Shown here: in pieces, positions 1 through 7,103 of the stretch | Numbering within the stretch: position 1 is the stretch's first letter | Layout: the number at the start of each line of letters is the position of its first letter | Notes under the pieces: generated by a model | Told to the model about the DNA's origin: nothing | The model's database searches: none | What the model saw: only the letters and a program-made list of their open reading frames with translations | Assembly (NCBI GenBank): GCA_949450265.1 | Contig: CASTMW010000029.1 | Span: 1 to 14,956, forward strand | Length of the DNA: 14,956 nt | From: an uncultured Eggerthellaceae bacterium | Lineage (GTDB): Bacteria > Actinomycetota > Coriobacteriia > Coriobacteriales > Eggerthellaceae | Direction: 5' to 3' | Made by a program: the position numbers and the translations under genes

Positions 1-41
1 TCATGCCCCTCTTCAAGGAATACGCATGCGAAGGAGGGTGC

Positions 42-674
42 TCAGATACGTCGGAAGACCGCGACGACCTTGCCAGCGATGAGGCAATCGTTCACGAAGA
101 TGGGCTCCATGGATGAGTTCTCAGGCTGGAGACGGATGCGATTCTTCTCCTTATAGAAGCGCTTGACGGTAGCGCCATCTCCAACAACGGCAACCACAAT
201 CTCGCCGTTGTTGGCAGTTGGTTGCTCGCGAACCACCACATAGTCGCCGTCATTGATACCGGCTTCCACCATGGAATCACCACGCACCGAGAGCGCGAAC
301 GAAGGCGCATCGCCCACGATGTCGGTCGGGAGCGCTATTTGATCGGTGATGTTCTCTTCGGCAAGGATGGGCATTCCGGCCGCAACATCTCCCACCAAGG
401 GCACGCTGACGACCTTACCGAATTCCGGCGTCAGCATCGTGGCGGGAGTATCGTTGAGCGAGTAGGTCAACGAGATGGAGCGCGATTTGAGCGGATCACG
501 CTTGATGTAGCCCTTCTCTTCGAGGGCTTTGAGGTGCACATGGACTGTGGATGGGGAGGACAGCCCAAGATCTTGGCAGACTTCACGAACGGTGGGACCG
601 AAGCCCTTTTCGCGTATGTGTTTTTCGATGTTGTCGAGCACGGCCTGCTGGCGTTTTGTGATCTTCGCGCTCAC
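42..674 (-). CDS. lexA: LexA repressor (SOS regulator, self-cleaving)
   Basis: Transcriptional repressor of the DNA-damage response, inactivated by RecA-stimulated self-cleavage. The 210-residue length is normal for the family. An N-terminal winged helix-turn-helix (about 1-70, with SSPSTVHVHLKALEEKGYI as recognition region) is followed by an S24 peptidase domain. The cleavage site is Ala99-Gly100 in GDVAAGMP. The catalytic dyad is Ser134 (in VRGDSMVEAGI) and Lys171 (in GATVKRF). The start is GTG at 674, chosen for a perfect AAGGAGG ribosome-binding site at 680-686 with 5 bases of spacing. It diverges from nrdR. Its own promoter region holds two SOS boxes, so autoregulation is expected. No key residue is missing. 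Confidence 0.97.
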   Translation of the reverse strand: MSAKITKRQQAVLDNIEKHIREKGFGPTVREVCQDLGLSSPSTVHVHLKALEEKGYIKRDPLKSRSISLTYSLNDTPATMLTPEFGKVVSVPLVGDVAAGMPILAEENITDQIALPTDIVGDAPSFALSVRGDSMVEAGINDGDYVVVREQPTANNGEIVVAVVGDGATVKRFYKEKNRIRLQPENSSMEPIFVNDCLIAGKVVAVFRRI

Positions 675-705
675 CTAAGCCTCCTTGGATCCAAGTGCCA
701 AGTAA

Positions 706-719
706 AGAACCTTTGTTCG
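706..719. promoter_or_regulatory. SOS box 2 (LexA operator, lexA leader)
   Basis: AGAACCTTTGTTCG matches the Gram-positive LexA (DinR) operator CGAAC-N4-GTTCG at 9 of 10 defined positions. It lies downstream of the lexA -10 element, in the region transcribed at the start of the lexA message. It starts 26 bp from the stronger box at 732-745. Confidence 0.75.
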
Positions 720-721
720 GA

Positions 722-750
722 ATTATAACCGCGAACATCGGTTCTAGCAA
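722..750 (-). promoter_or_regulatory. lexA promoter
   Basis: Read on the minus strand, TTGCTA (745-750) and a perfect TATAAT (722-727) are separated by exactly 17 bases. The SOS box at 732-745 fills the spacer, so bound LexA would block RNA polymerase directly. The promoter points at the GTG start of lexA about 50 bases downstream. Confidence 0.8.
732..745. promoter_or_regulatory. SOS box 1 (LexA operator)
   Basis: CGAACATCGGTTCT matches CGAAC-N4-GTTCG at 9 of 10 defined positions. It sits between the -35 and -10 elements of the lexA promoter. It is also about 60 bp upstream of the nrdR start, so LexA might affect the nrdR-dut side as well; that second role is inference. Confidence 0.85.
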
Positions 751-803
751 GAAAAAAATCTGTAATCCTGTATCATGTATGGAACGGATGAGAGGAACAC
801 CAT

Positions 804-1250
804 ATGCGCTGTCCCGAATGCGGATACGAAGAATCGAAGGTCATAGATTCGCGCTCTGCGGATGAGGGCAGCGCGATCAGGCGCCGCCGCGAATGCCTGC
901 GTTGCCAGAATCGCTTCACCACCTACGAGCGTCTTGGTGAGCGACCGCTGACCGTCCTCAAGTCAGATGGCTCCCATGAAGCATTCGATCGTCAGAAGCT
1001 GTTCAGGGGACTTCTGATCGCCTGCGCGAAGCGTCCCATCGATCCGGATCGCATCGATGCCATCATCAACGACATAGAAAGCTCGTTGCGCATGGCTGGA
1101 ACCGCCGAAGTGCACTCGAAGGACTTAGGCGAGATGGTGCTCGCACGCTTAGCCAGCATCGACGATGTGGCCTACATCCGCTTCGCAAGCGTGTACAAGG
1201 ATTTCAAGGACGCCAAGGAATTCGCTTCGGCGCTGGAAGGTTTGAAGTAG
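804..1250 (+). CDS. nrdR: NrdR, transcriptional repressor of ribonucleotide reductase genes
   Basis: Zinc-ribbon/ATP-cone repressor that senses ATP/dATP and controls ribonucleotide reductase genes. The 148-residue length is typical. The zinc ribbon uses Cys3, Cys6, Cys31 and Cys34 (MRCPECG and CLRC), followed by RFTTYER. The ATP-cone spans about 49-139, opening with VLKSDGSHEAFDRQKL and including ACAKRPI. The ATG at 804 is preceded by AGAGGA at 791-796. It diverges from lexA and its stop codon abuts the dut start, so the two are probably cotranscribed. A possible -10 (TATCAT, 771-776) lacks a convincing -35. No recognisable NrdR box is seen next to it, so autoregulation is not supported here. 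Confidence 0.97.
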   Translation: MRCPECGYEESKVIDSRSADEGSAIRRRRECLRCQNRFTTYERLGERPLTVLKSDGSHEAFDRQKLFRGLLIACAKRPIDPDRIDAIINDIESSLRMAGTAEVHSKDLGEMVLARLASIDDVAYIRFASVYKDFKDAKEFASALEGLK

Positions 1251-1697
1251 ATGGGCGCATCCGTAACGCTGCCCATCAAGCGCTTGCGTGACGACATCGA
1301 CATGCCATCCTATGCGCATGTCGGCGACGCAGGGCTTGACCTGCGCGCGGCCGAATCGTGCTATCTGGAACCGCATGGGCGCGCTATCGTCCCATGCGGG
1401 TTCGCTCTGGCCATACCTTTCGGGTACGCAGGTTTGGTATTGCCGCGCAGCGGCCTTGCCAGTAAGCATGGCATCACGCTTCCAAATAGCCCAGGTCTCA
1501 TAGACAGCGGCTATCGAGGCGAGATGATGGTCTCGCTCCAGAACACCGATGCGCGCGAAGGGTTCCTGATCGAAGCGGGCATGCGCATCGCGCAGCTCGT
1601 CATCATCGAAGTGCCGACCGTTACGCTCTTACCGGTCGATCAGCTTGACGAGACAGATCGAGGCACGGGCGGTTTCGGCAGCAGCGGCATGGAATAG
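1251..1697 (+). CDS. dut: Deoxyuridine 5'-triphosphate nucleotidohydrolase (dUTPase)
   Basis: Trimeric dUTPase, hydrolysing dUTP to dUMP and PPi. This keeps uracil out of DNA and supplies dTMP synthesis. All five family motifs are present in 148 residues: I AGLDLRA (27-33), II PRSGLA (65-70), III around NSPGLIDSGYRGEM (79-92, Tyr88 in the uracil pocket), IV RIAQL (112-116), and the C-terminal P-loop-like V RGTGGFGSSG (137-146). The ATG directly follows the nrdR stop (TAGATG), and GGAAGG inside the nrdR end can serve as ribosome-binding site. Pairing with nrdR makes a small nucleotide-pool unit beside the SOS regulator. Confidence 0.97.
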   Translation: MGASVTLPIKRLRDDIDMPSYAHVGDAGLDLRAAESCYLEPHGRAIVPCGFALAIPFGYAGLVLPRSGLASKHGITLPNSPGLIDSGYRGEMMVSLQNTDAREGFLIEAGMRIAQLVIIEVPTVTLLPVDQLDETDRGTGGFGSSGME

Positions 1698-1706
1698 GGG
1701 TCTAGC

Positions 1707-2135
1707 ATGTCTGAAGAATGGAATCATCCAACGCTCTCTGATGCTGAGAAGGCTCAGATAGCAAGCCATAACCTCTCATCGGCCCAGACGCTCATCACCA
1801 TCGCCTTGATCTCATCGCCGGTGTCGCTGATCATCGGCGGCGTCCTTTTGAGCAGCGTTGCCCTGATATGTGCTCTGGTGGCCCAGACGAAGGTGCGCAC
1901 CGCACTAACCATGATGGATGAGCCTACGTTCATGGCGACGCGGCTGCGTTCCCAAACGCGCATCGCGATGCTGGTGAGCCTTTGCGCAACGGTAGCGAAT
2001 GTCGTGTACGTCGTGCTGATGTTTCCCGTGCTGATGGAGTTCATGCAGAGCGGCAACATGCAGCAACTCATGGATTCCATAGGTGTCGCTCAGCAGGGAT
2101 CGTCATCTTCAGCATCCACATCCGTATGGGGTTGA
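1707..2135 (+). CDS. Small integral membrane protein, function unknown
   Basis: A 142-residue protein that I do not recognise. A polar N-terminus (1-25) is followed by a hydrophobic stretch at about 27-60, probably two membrane passes around SPVSLIIGG. A basic loop (62-85) comes next, then a further pass at about 86-111. The C-terminus is polar with a run of serines (SSSSAS, 132-137). The ATG lies 9 bases after the dut stop on the same strand, with a purine-rich AATAGGGG stretch upstream, so it is probably the third gene of the nrdR-dut unit. There is no catalytic motif or lipobox. The layout resembles small DUF4190-type membrane proteins, but I cannot assign it to that family. Confidence 0.8.
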   Translation: MSEEWNHPTLSDAEKAQIASHNLSSAQTLITIALISSPVSLIIGGVLLSSVALICALVAQTKVRTALTMMDEPTFMATRLRSQTRIAMLVSLCATVANVVYVVLMFPVLMEFMQSGNMQQLMDSIGVAQQGSSSSASTSVWG

Positions 2136-2281
2136 TCGCTCTAGAGGGATAACCGCTCCGTTGTGAAGGCTTAAGCCAAGGAAGCCCTGAGCACCGATCA
2201 GAAACACCCCGTAAAACGACATTTTCTTTGTCTATAACAATATGATAATAGATGTTATGTAAAGTGACATCGTTATGCAAT
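2136..2281. other. Convergent intergenic gap with AT-rich island and repeated GTTATG motif
   Basis: This gap separates the 3' ends of a plus-strand and a minus-strand gene. The left part has a 10-bp palindrome GGCTTAAGCC (2168-2177) but no U-tract, so I do not call a terminator. From about 2215 the sequence becomes markedly AT-rich. GTTATGTAA (2254-2262) and GTTATGCAA (2272-2280) form an 18-bp-spaced direct repeat, and ATAACA (2234-2239) is an inverted partial copy. No coding sequence is apparent. Confidence 0.5.
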
Positions 2282-2674
2282 TCATTCATTCTCACGGAAC
2301 GGATGCTTCGCTTTCATACCGCGACGCGCAGGCACGATGCGCACCTCTTCGACCTGAAGCCCCCGTTGGCGCAATGCCAGATGCAACAGCTCGCGATGTG
2401 TATCAAGCTCGGAACGTATCAGCGCATCTGCTGCGCAGACGACACACACCATGTAGGGCTTGTCCTTATCCGGACCCTTACGCGGTGCGGTATCCTCGCG
2501 AAGATAGAACCCGTTCGTCCCTTCCAGGATCAATCGCGCCGCTGCTTCATCGCTCCACACCGTATGTACCGCTTCACGATATCGCTGGTTGTTGAGCGCG
2601 ATCGACATGAACTTGGCAGCATCGCCGTCAAGATGGTTCACGATCTTTGAAAGCTCGGCACCGAGCTTCATCAT
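2282..2674 (-). CDS. DUF721 (DciA-like) domain protein
   Basis: A 130-residue protein resembling the DUF721/DciA family, whose characterised members help load the replicative helicase. Supporting features are a C-terminal half of the family type, MVCVVCAADALIRSELDTHR followed by a helix ELLHLALRQ, and the ending VRIVPARRGMKAKHPF, where a basic GM-x-x-x-HPF tail is usual. The start is ATG at 2674, chosen for a perfect AAGGAGG at 2680-2686 with 5 bases of spacing; a second ATG follows at once. An upstream in-frame extension to 2785 has no such site. In actinobacteria this gene usually sits near dnaN-recF-gyrB, but here it stands alone. The assignment is by pattern only and moderate. Confidence 0.6.
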   Translation of the reverse strand: MMKLGAELSKIVNHLDGDAAKFMSIALNNQRYREAVHTVWSDEAAARLILEGTNGFYLREDTAPRKGPDKDKPYMVCVVCAADALIRSELDTHRELLHLALRQRGLQVEEVRIVPARRGMKAKHPFRENE

Positions 2675-2696
2675 GGCAACCTCCTTCTTTTCCTTG

Positions 2697-2727
2697 ATTA
2701 TAGACCGATGGCGCGTCCCCTTGTCAG
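2697..2727 (-). promoter_or_regulatory. Candidate promoter of the DUF721 gene
   Basis: Read on the minus strand, a perfect TATAAT at 2697-2702 lies shortly upstream of the ribosome-binding site at 2680-2686. A CTGACA at 2722-2727 could serve as -35, but the 19-base spacing is not ideal. The -10 is convincing and the -35 is not. Confidence 0.45.
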
Positions 2728-2794
2728 ACGAGCGTTGGACAGCGCTGCTCTCTTCGCGTATCGTGCTACGAAACGACGCTATCAAGGAGTAGGT

Positions 2795-3376
2795 ATGAGC
2801 CTATCAATGATTCCACTGAGAACCCTGCGGGTCTGTGCGCTGAGCCTTATCTTGACCCTTGCTCTTTGCCCTCTGCTCACAGGATGTGCGCATCAGACTG
2901 ATGAGGAGGCTATCGAAAGCTCCATCGCCAAGCGACTCGACGGCTACAAGAACCCTGACAGTTCCGAGACGGCGAATTTCGCAGCGCGCATGGATATCGA
3001 TTCCCTGTCGCAATACGGTGTATCCATGGCTGATTTCATGAGAGCATATCTGGATGGATTCGACTATGAGATAACCTCAGTGGATGTTGACGACGATACG
3101 GCAACGGCAACCGTGGTGATGCGATGCAAGAGCTTCTCGGGATACGAGACCGCGCTGGCCGGCGCAACGAGCGAGATGGGTTCCGATCAGCAGATCGCCA
3201 CCATGACCACCGACGAGCTGGACGAGGCGTTTGGAGAAGCCATCCTGGCCTCGCTCGAAGGTGTGGAAGTGCGCGACACCGACCCCATCATTATCACCTT
3301 CGAGAAGACTGATAACGTGTGGATGCCCGTCTCCGATGCGTCGGATGATATCGCAGCGGCGCTCCTTTCTAACTGA
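2795..3376 (+). CDS. Secreted lipoprotein, function unknown
   Basis: A 193-residue predicted lipoprotein. The signal peptide has a short basic region (PLRTLR) and a hydrophobic core (about 13-28). It ends in the lipobox LTGC with Cys31 as lipid anchor. The mature part is acidic and probably alpha/beta. It contains a segment around ITSVDVDDDTATATVVM of the kind found in NTF2-like or DUF4878-type lipoproteins, but I cannot name a family. ATG 2795 is chosen because AAGGAGT lies at 2784-2790 and the signal peptide begins correctly there; an upstream in-frame ATG at 2708 would spoil it. It diverges from the DUF721 gene and ends 2 bases before the prenyltransferase start. A weak promoter-like pair, TTGGAC/TATCGT (2735-2764), lies upstream. 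Confidence 0.85.
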   Translation: MSLSMIPLRTLRVCALSLILTLALCPLLTGCAHQTDEEAIESSIAKRLDGYKNPDSSETANFAARMDIDSLSQYGVSMADFMRAYLDGFDYEITSVDVDDDTATATVVMRCKSFSGYETALAGATSEMGSDQQIATMTTDELDEAFGEAILASLEGVEVRDTDPIIITFEKTDNVWMPVSDASDDIAAALLSN

Positions 3377-3378
3377 CG

Positions 3379-4305
3379 ATGGCTACCCGATACGCGCATC
3401 TTACACCGAAGCTGGCCATCCAGCTGGCAGCCCCGCATACCTGGCCCGCCTCCCTCATGCCTGCGCTGTTGGCGGTGGCCTTCGCGGCGGCCACGATGCG
3501 CACCATCCCTGTTGTTGCTGCGATGGTGCTCTTGGCCATCGCGGTGCTCACGCAATCGGCTGTGAATGCCATCAATGACTATTTCGACTTCGTGAAAGGT
3601 GTTGATACTGCAGCGGACAATGTGGAAGAGACCGATGCGGTGCTCGTCTACAACGATGTTCCCCCGTCGGAAGTGCTGGCATTAGGCATCGGGTTCCTTG
3701 TCTGTGCGCTGGCGTTGGGCATCTATTGCATCGCGCGCGCAGGGTGGGCTCCCCTTGCCATCGCTGCGATAGGGGCGGCGGCCATCTTCCTGTATTCGGG
3801 CGGCCGTACTCCCCTTTCCTATGCGCCGCTCGGAGAGGTCGTAAGCGGCACCGTTATGGGCGGGCTTCTCCCCTTGGCTTCCTATCAGGTGCTCACGCGC
3901 ACCTTCGATCCTTTGGTCATCGTATGGTCGATCCCGCTTATCATCGGCATCGCGCTGATCATGCTCACCAACAATACCTGCGATATCGAGAAAGATATCG
4001 AAGCAGGACGGCGCACGCTGCCCGTTCTGCTGGGCCGACCGCGCTCGGTGATCCTGTACCGTACACTGCTCATAGGCTGGCTGGTGACCATCGTGTGTGT
4101 GGTGGTCTTGTGGTTCACGCCGGGTGTCATCGTAATGCCGTTCATGCTGCTAGCGGCCCATGCGCCCTTCAATGCGCTGTGGGCGAACCCGTTCACGAAC
4201 GCAACGCGCATCCAGGCTATGGCGCAGATCTGCTCCGCTAACCTGATCTTAGGCGCTTTCTTCGCTGTGGCGGTGTTCGCGAGCAGCGTGACCCTTATGT
4301 GGTAG
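3379..4305 (+). CDS. UbiA-family prenyltransferase, probably MenA-like (menaquinone pathway)
   Basis: Polytopic membrane prenyltransferase joining a polyprenyl diphosphate to an aromatic ring; in this context most likely a quinone precursor such as 1,4-dihydroxy-2-naphthoate. The first Asp-rich motif is NAINDYFDFVKGVD (63-76), whose Asn63, Asp67 and Asp70 bind Mg-diphosphate. The second is NNTCDIEKDIEAGRRTLPV (198-216), with Asp202 and Asp206. Eight or nine hydrophobic helices fill the 308 residues, a normal length. The NDYFDF-x-x-GVD form is closer to MenA than to MqnP or UbiA, but the substrate is inferred. ATG is 2 bases after the lipoprotein stop. The 3' end overlaps the convergent gluQ end by 11 bp. 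Confidence 0.88.
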   Translation: MATRYAHLTPKLAIQLAAPHTWPASLMPALLAVAFAAATMRTIPVVAAMVLLAIAVLTQSAVNAINDYFDFVKGVDTAADNVEETDAVLVYNDVPPSEVLALGIGFLVCALALGIYCIARAGWAPLAIAAIGAAAIFLYSGGRTPLSYAPLGEVVSGTVMGGLLPLASYQVLTRTFDPLVIVWSIPLIIGIALIMLTNNTCDIEKDIEAGRRTLPVLLGRPRSVILYRTLLIGWLVTIVCVVVLWFTPGVIVMPFMLLAAHAPFNALWANPFTNATRIQAMAQICSANLILGAFFAVAVFASSVTLMW

Positions 4306-5245
4306 GCAGCGCGAATGGGATGGCATGCACGTTTCGCCAACGTGCCTGTAGGGCTTCCGGACGATAGCACGCGAGCAGATCCGCTGGCGTAGTGGGAGCA
4401 TCCTCGTCGATGAGTCCTGCAGTATGCGCGATATACCCAATGACCGCCTCAGGTGACCCCAAGATGTCCATAAGGGCATCGAAGGAGGCATCGTGGTCGC
4501 GTTTCGCCAACCTTCGGCCATCGGCAGCCACGAAGAGCGGGATATGCCCATAGGTAGGCACCGGGGTTCCGAGCAGGCGGTGCAGGCGCATCTGCTTGAG
4601 CGATGAGGGCAGAAGATCGCAGCCGCGCACGACCGAGCTCACACCTTCAGCCGCATCGTCGACCACCACGGCCAACTGGTAGGCGAATCCCCCATCGGCT
4701 CGTTGGATCGTGAAGTCATGGGCGCCCGCCTGCGTTGGCAGCGTCTGTACGCCTTGGAAGCTATCATAGATGCGCTCTTCGCCATCCTCCATCCGCAAAC
4801 GCATGGAGGGGTGCCGTCCTTTGCGCTCTATGGCGCACAAGCGCTCTGCGCGCTGCTCTTCATCCAGATCGCGGCATGCTCCGGTATAGATACCTCCCTC
4901 GCCCAGGTGGGGAGCGGCTTGCACGTTCGCCTCGGCTCTAGTGCAGAAGCAGGGATAGGTGACACCACTGCGTTCGAGCATATGGAAGGCTTCGCGATAG
5001 GCCTCGGTGCGCTGGCTTTGCCAATAGGGGCCTTCGTCCCACGTCAGACCGACCCGTTCCAGATCGCGCATCAGCTGATCGGCAAATTCGCGCCGCGACC
5101 GCTGCGCGTCAAGATCTTCGATGCGCAGTACGATGCGACCGTCCGCCGAGCGCGCATCGAGCCATGCCATCAGATACGCGAACAGGTTGCCTGCATGGAG
5201 CCGTCCGGTCGGCGAAGGGGCGAATCTGCCGATCTTGCCCGTCAT
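4295..5245 (-). CDS. gluQ: Glutamyl-Q tRNA(Asp) synthetase (GluQRS)
   Basis: Truncated glutamyl-tRNA synthetase paralogue that attaches glutamate to queuosine at position 34 of tRNA(Asp). At 316 residues it has only the catalytic domain; the anticodon-binding domain of full GluRS is absent. It opens with RFAPSPTGRLHAGN, where HAGN (17-20) replaces HIGH. The zinc site is Cys99, Cys101, Tyr120 and Cys124, the GluQRS pattern. The KMSKS-like loop is RRLAKRD (244-250). ATG 5245 lies 6 bases after the paaK stop with only a weak ribosome-binding site, so it is probably read as the last gene of the long minus-strand operon. Its tail overlaps the convergent prenyltransferase gene. Confidence 0.93.
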   Translation of the reverse strand: MTGKIGRFAPSPTGRLHAGNLFAYLMAWLDARSADGRIVLRIEDLDAQRSRREFADQLMRDLERVGLTWDEGPYWQSQRTEAYREAFHMLERSGVTYPCFCTRAEANVQAAPHLGEGGIYTGACRDLDEEQRAERLCAIERKGRHPSMRLRMEDGEERIYDSFQGVQTLPTQAGAHDFTIQRADGGFAYQLAVVVDDAAEGVSSVVRGCDLLPSSLKQMRLHRLLGTPVPTYGHIPLFVAADGRRLAKRDHDASFDALMDILGSPEAVIGYIAHTAGLIDEDAPTTPADLLACYRPEALQARWRNVHAIPFALPTT

Positions 5246-5251
5246 GTCCGC

Positions 5252-6649
5252 TCAGCGTTGGCGAAGATCGTCGATGTGCTTTGCCTTCCCTGTCGTGCGC
5301 TGGATGCCACCGGGCTCAACGAGGCGCACATTCACTCCCACAAGCAGCGTGCCCTTCAGCTTGTCAGCAATGGTGCGGCGCATGCGCTCCATCTGCTCGA
5401 AGGAATCGGACATCTTCTCGGGGCGCAATTCGGTCTCCACGGTGAGCGCATCCATGCCGTCCTTCGTCTCCACGATGATGTGGTAGTGCGGTGTCACTTC
5501 GTCGATGCCTGCAAGCACGTCCTCGATCTGGCTGGGGAACACGTTCGTGCCGCGGATGATCAGCATGTCGTCGCTGCGGCTGCGCACCTTGTCCATGCGC
5601 GCATGCGTGCGCCCGCACACGCACGGCTCGGTAGTGAGACGCGTCAGGTCATGGGTGCGGTAGCGCAGCACCGGGATGCCCTGCTTATCCAAAGGCGTCA
5701 GCACAAGTTCACCAACCTGATCCTCTGCGACCGGTTCGCCGGTCACAGGATCAACCACCTCGGCAAGGAAGTGGTCCTCGGCGATATGTTGCTGGAAGCG
5801 TTGTGCCAGACATTCGCCCGAGACGCCCGGCCCCATCACCTCGGTCAGGCCGTAGTTGTCGGTGCAGACGATGTGCATGCGCCGTTCCAGCTCGGCCTTG
5901 AGCGCAGGTGGGCACGGCTCGCCGCCGAAGAGCCCGACGCGCAGGCTGGAGGCTTCCCAGTCATAGCCCATCTGCTCCCCTACTTCGCAGATATGCATGG
6001 CATAGGAAGGGGTTGCGATCAGCACGGTGGTGCCATAATCCTCGATCATCTTGATGTGCCGTTCGGTGTTGCCCGAGCCTGCCGGGATCATGGCACAGCC
6101 GAGCTTCTGAAGCCCATAGTGCAGCCCGAAGCCACCCGTGAACATACCATAGCCGAATGCCATCTGGGCAATATCTCCTGGCACGACACCGGCCATCTGA
6201 ACCAAGCGCGCGATGCAATCGCTCCACACATCCATATCAGCGCGCGTGTACCCCACCACGATGGGCGTGCCGGTCGTGCCTGATGAGGCATGCAGCTCGA
6301 TGATGTCATCAAGGTCGACCGCAAACAGGCCATATGGATAGGTGTCGCGCAGAGTGCTCTTGTCCGTGAAGGGAAGTTTGCGGATGTCGTCAAGCGTGCG
6401 AATGTCATCAGGCGTGACGCCCATCTGGTCCATCAAGTGTCGGTAGTGCTCCACCTTTTGATACGTATAAGCAACCTGCTCTTTCAGCTTCGCCAGTTGC
6501 AGCGCGCGCAACTCTTCGCGGGGCATCGTTTCGATGGCTCTGTCATACAGGGGCAGATCATCGAAGCGGCCCGCTTGGGCAGCGGCGATCATGGCGCCCT
6601 TCTTGAGCAGGGCTAGTGAACAGGAGTGATCGTGCGATCCACAGGGCAT
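5252..6649 (-). CDS. paaK: Phenylacetate-CoA ligase (AMP-forming)
   Basis: ANL-family ligase forming arylacetyl-CoA from an aryl acid such as phenylacetate or indoleacetate, with ATP and CoA. At 465 residues it is complete. Nucleotide loop SSGTTGTP is at 122-129, YGLTEVMGPG at 266-275, YRTHDLTRL at 330-338, hinge region RSDDMLIIRGTNVFPSQIE at 358-376, and a C-terminal catalytic-lysine region, QRTTGKAKHID, ends near 459. Start ATG 6649 has GAGG at 6657-6660 overlapping the upstream stop. An alternative ATG at 6592 (AAGGGCGCC before it) would remove 19 residues including CGSHDHSC and fits family N-termini as well. It follows the paired-ACT gene by 10 bases, next to iorAB, so it very likely works with IOR. 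Confidence 0.93.
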   Translation of the reverse strand: MPCGSHDHSCSLALLKKGAMIAAAQAGRFDDLPLYDRAIETMPREELRALQLAKLKEQVAYTYQKVEHYRHLMDQMGVTPDDIRTLDDIRKLPFTDKSTLRDTYPYGLFAVDLDDIIELHASSGTTGTPIVVGYTRADMDVWSDCIARLVQMAGVVPGDIAQMAFGYGMFTGGFGLHYGLQKLGCAMIPAGSGNTERHIKMIEDYGTTVLIATPSYAMHICEVGEQMGYDWEASSLRVGLFGGEPCPPALKAELERRMHIVCTDNYGLTEVMGPGVSGECLAQRFQQHIAEDHFLAEVVDPVTGEPVAEDQVGELVLTPLDKQGIPVLRYRTHDLTRLTTEPCVCGRTHARMDKVRSRSDDMLIIRGTNVFPSQIEDVLAGIDEVTPHYHIIVETKDGMDALTVETELRPEKMSDSFEQMERMRRTIADKLKGTLLVGVNVRLVEPGGIQRTTGKAKHIDDLRQR

Positions 6650-6659
6650 GCGCGCACCT

Positions 6660-7103
6660 CTATCCTTGCGCGGAGAGCCGCTCGGCACTGGCACGAGCGA
6701 TGTCCGCTTGGGTGACCAGGGAAAAGCCCGCTTCGGCGAGCAAACATCGTGCGCGTTCAGCATCGTCGGTGCCGATGATGATATAGGTCGAGATCATCGA
6801 ATAGCTGTACACGATGTTGAGATCGGCCTTGCCGAGCACGGCCACCACGCGTGCGAGCTGACCGGGCTCGTCATCGAGCTTCATACAGACCACCTGTGTC
6901 TCGATATAGGCGAAGCCCTCACGCGCGAGCGCTTCTGCCGCCGCTGCAGGCTTGTCCACGATAAAACGCGTTATGCCGTATTCGCCAGTATCGGCTAAGG
7001 AGAATCCGCGCACGTTGACCTGCGCGCCCTCGAACACGCCCAGCACGCGGGCAAGATGCCCTGGCTTGCTCTCAGCGAAGATGCTCAGTTGGGAAACCGT
7101 CAT
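6660..7103 (-). CDS. Paired-ACT-domain protein (ior/paaK-linked)
   Basis: A 147-residue protein made of two ACT domains and little else. The first is at about 4-68 (PGHLARVLGVFEGAQVNV) and the second at about 72-132 (PGQLARVVAVLGKADLNI). ACT domains bind amino acids or related ligands and usually form dimers through their sheets. Proteins of this type commonly accompany ior and paaK genes, so a role as sensor or regulator of aryl-acid/aromatic amino acid conversion is inferred. The ATG at 7103 overlaps the iorB stop as ATGA, implying coupled translation. A paralogue is encoded at 11303-11725. Confidence 0.88.
   Translation of the reverse strand: MTVSQLSIFAESKPGHLARVLGVFEGAQVNVRGFSLADTGEYGITRFIVDKPAAAAEALAREGFAYIETQVVCMKLDDEPGQLARVVAVLGKADLNIVYSYSMISTYIIIGTDDAERARCLLAEAGFSLVTQADIARASAERLSAQG

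Noticed and set aside
1..41. Possible start of a further minus-strand gene (ATG at 4-2, preceded by GAAGAGG).
   Set aside because: Only one codon lies inside the window and the ribosome-binding site is too close, so it cannot be supported.
222..728. Plus-strand open frame antisense to lexA.
   Set aside because: Shadow of lexA, with no recognisable motif; it would also cross the lexA promoter and its operators.
2168..2177. Palindrome GGCTTAAGCC in the convergent gap, considered as a terminator.
   Set aside because: It has no loop and no U-run on either strand, so it does not form a normal intrinsic terminator.
4295..5245. gluQ considered as a truncated gltX (GluRS).
   Set aside because: Length, the C-x-C...Y-x3-C zinc pattern and the complete C-terminus fit GluQRS; it is not a broken synthetase.
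4703..6283. Long open plus-strand frame (526 codons) across gluQ and paaK.
   Set aside because: It is antisense to two well-supported genes, with no domain motifs and His/Ala/Arg-rich composition typical of a high-GC shadow frame.
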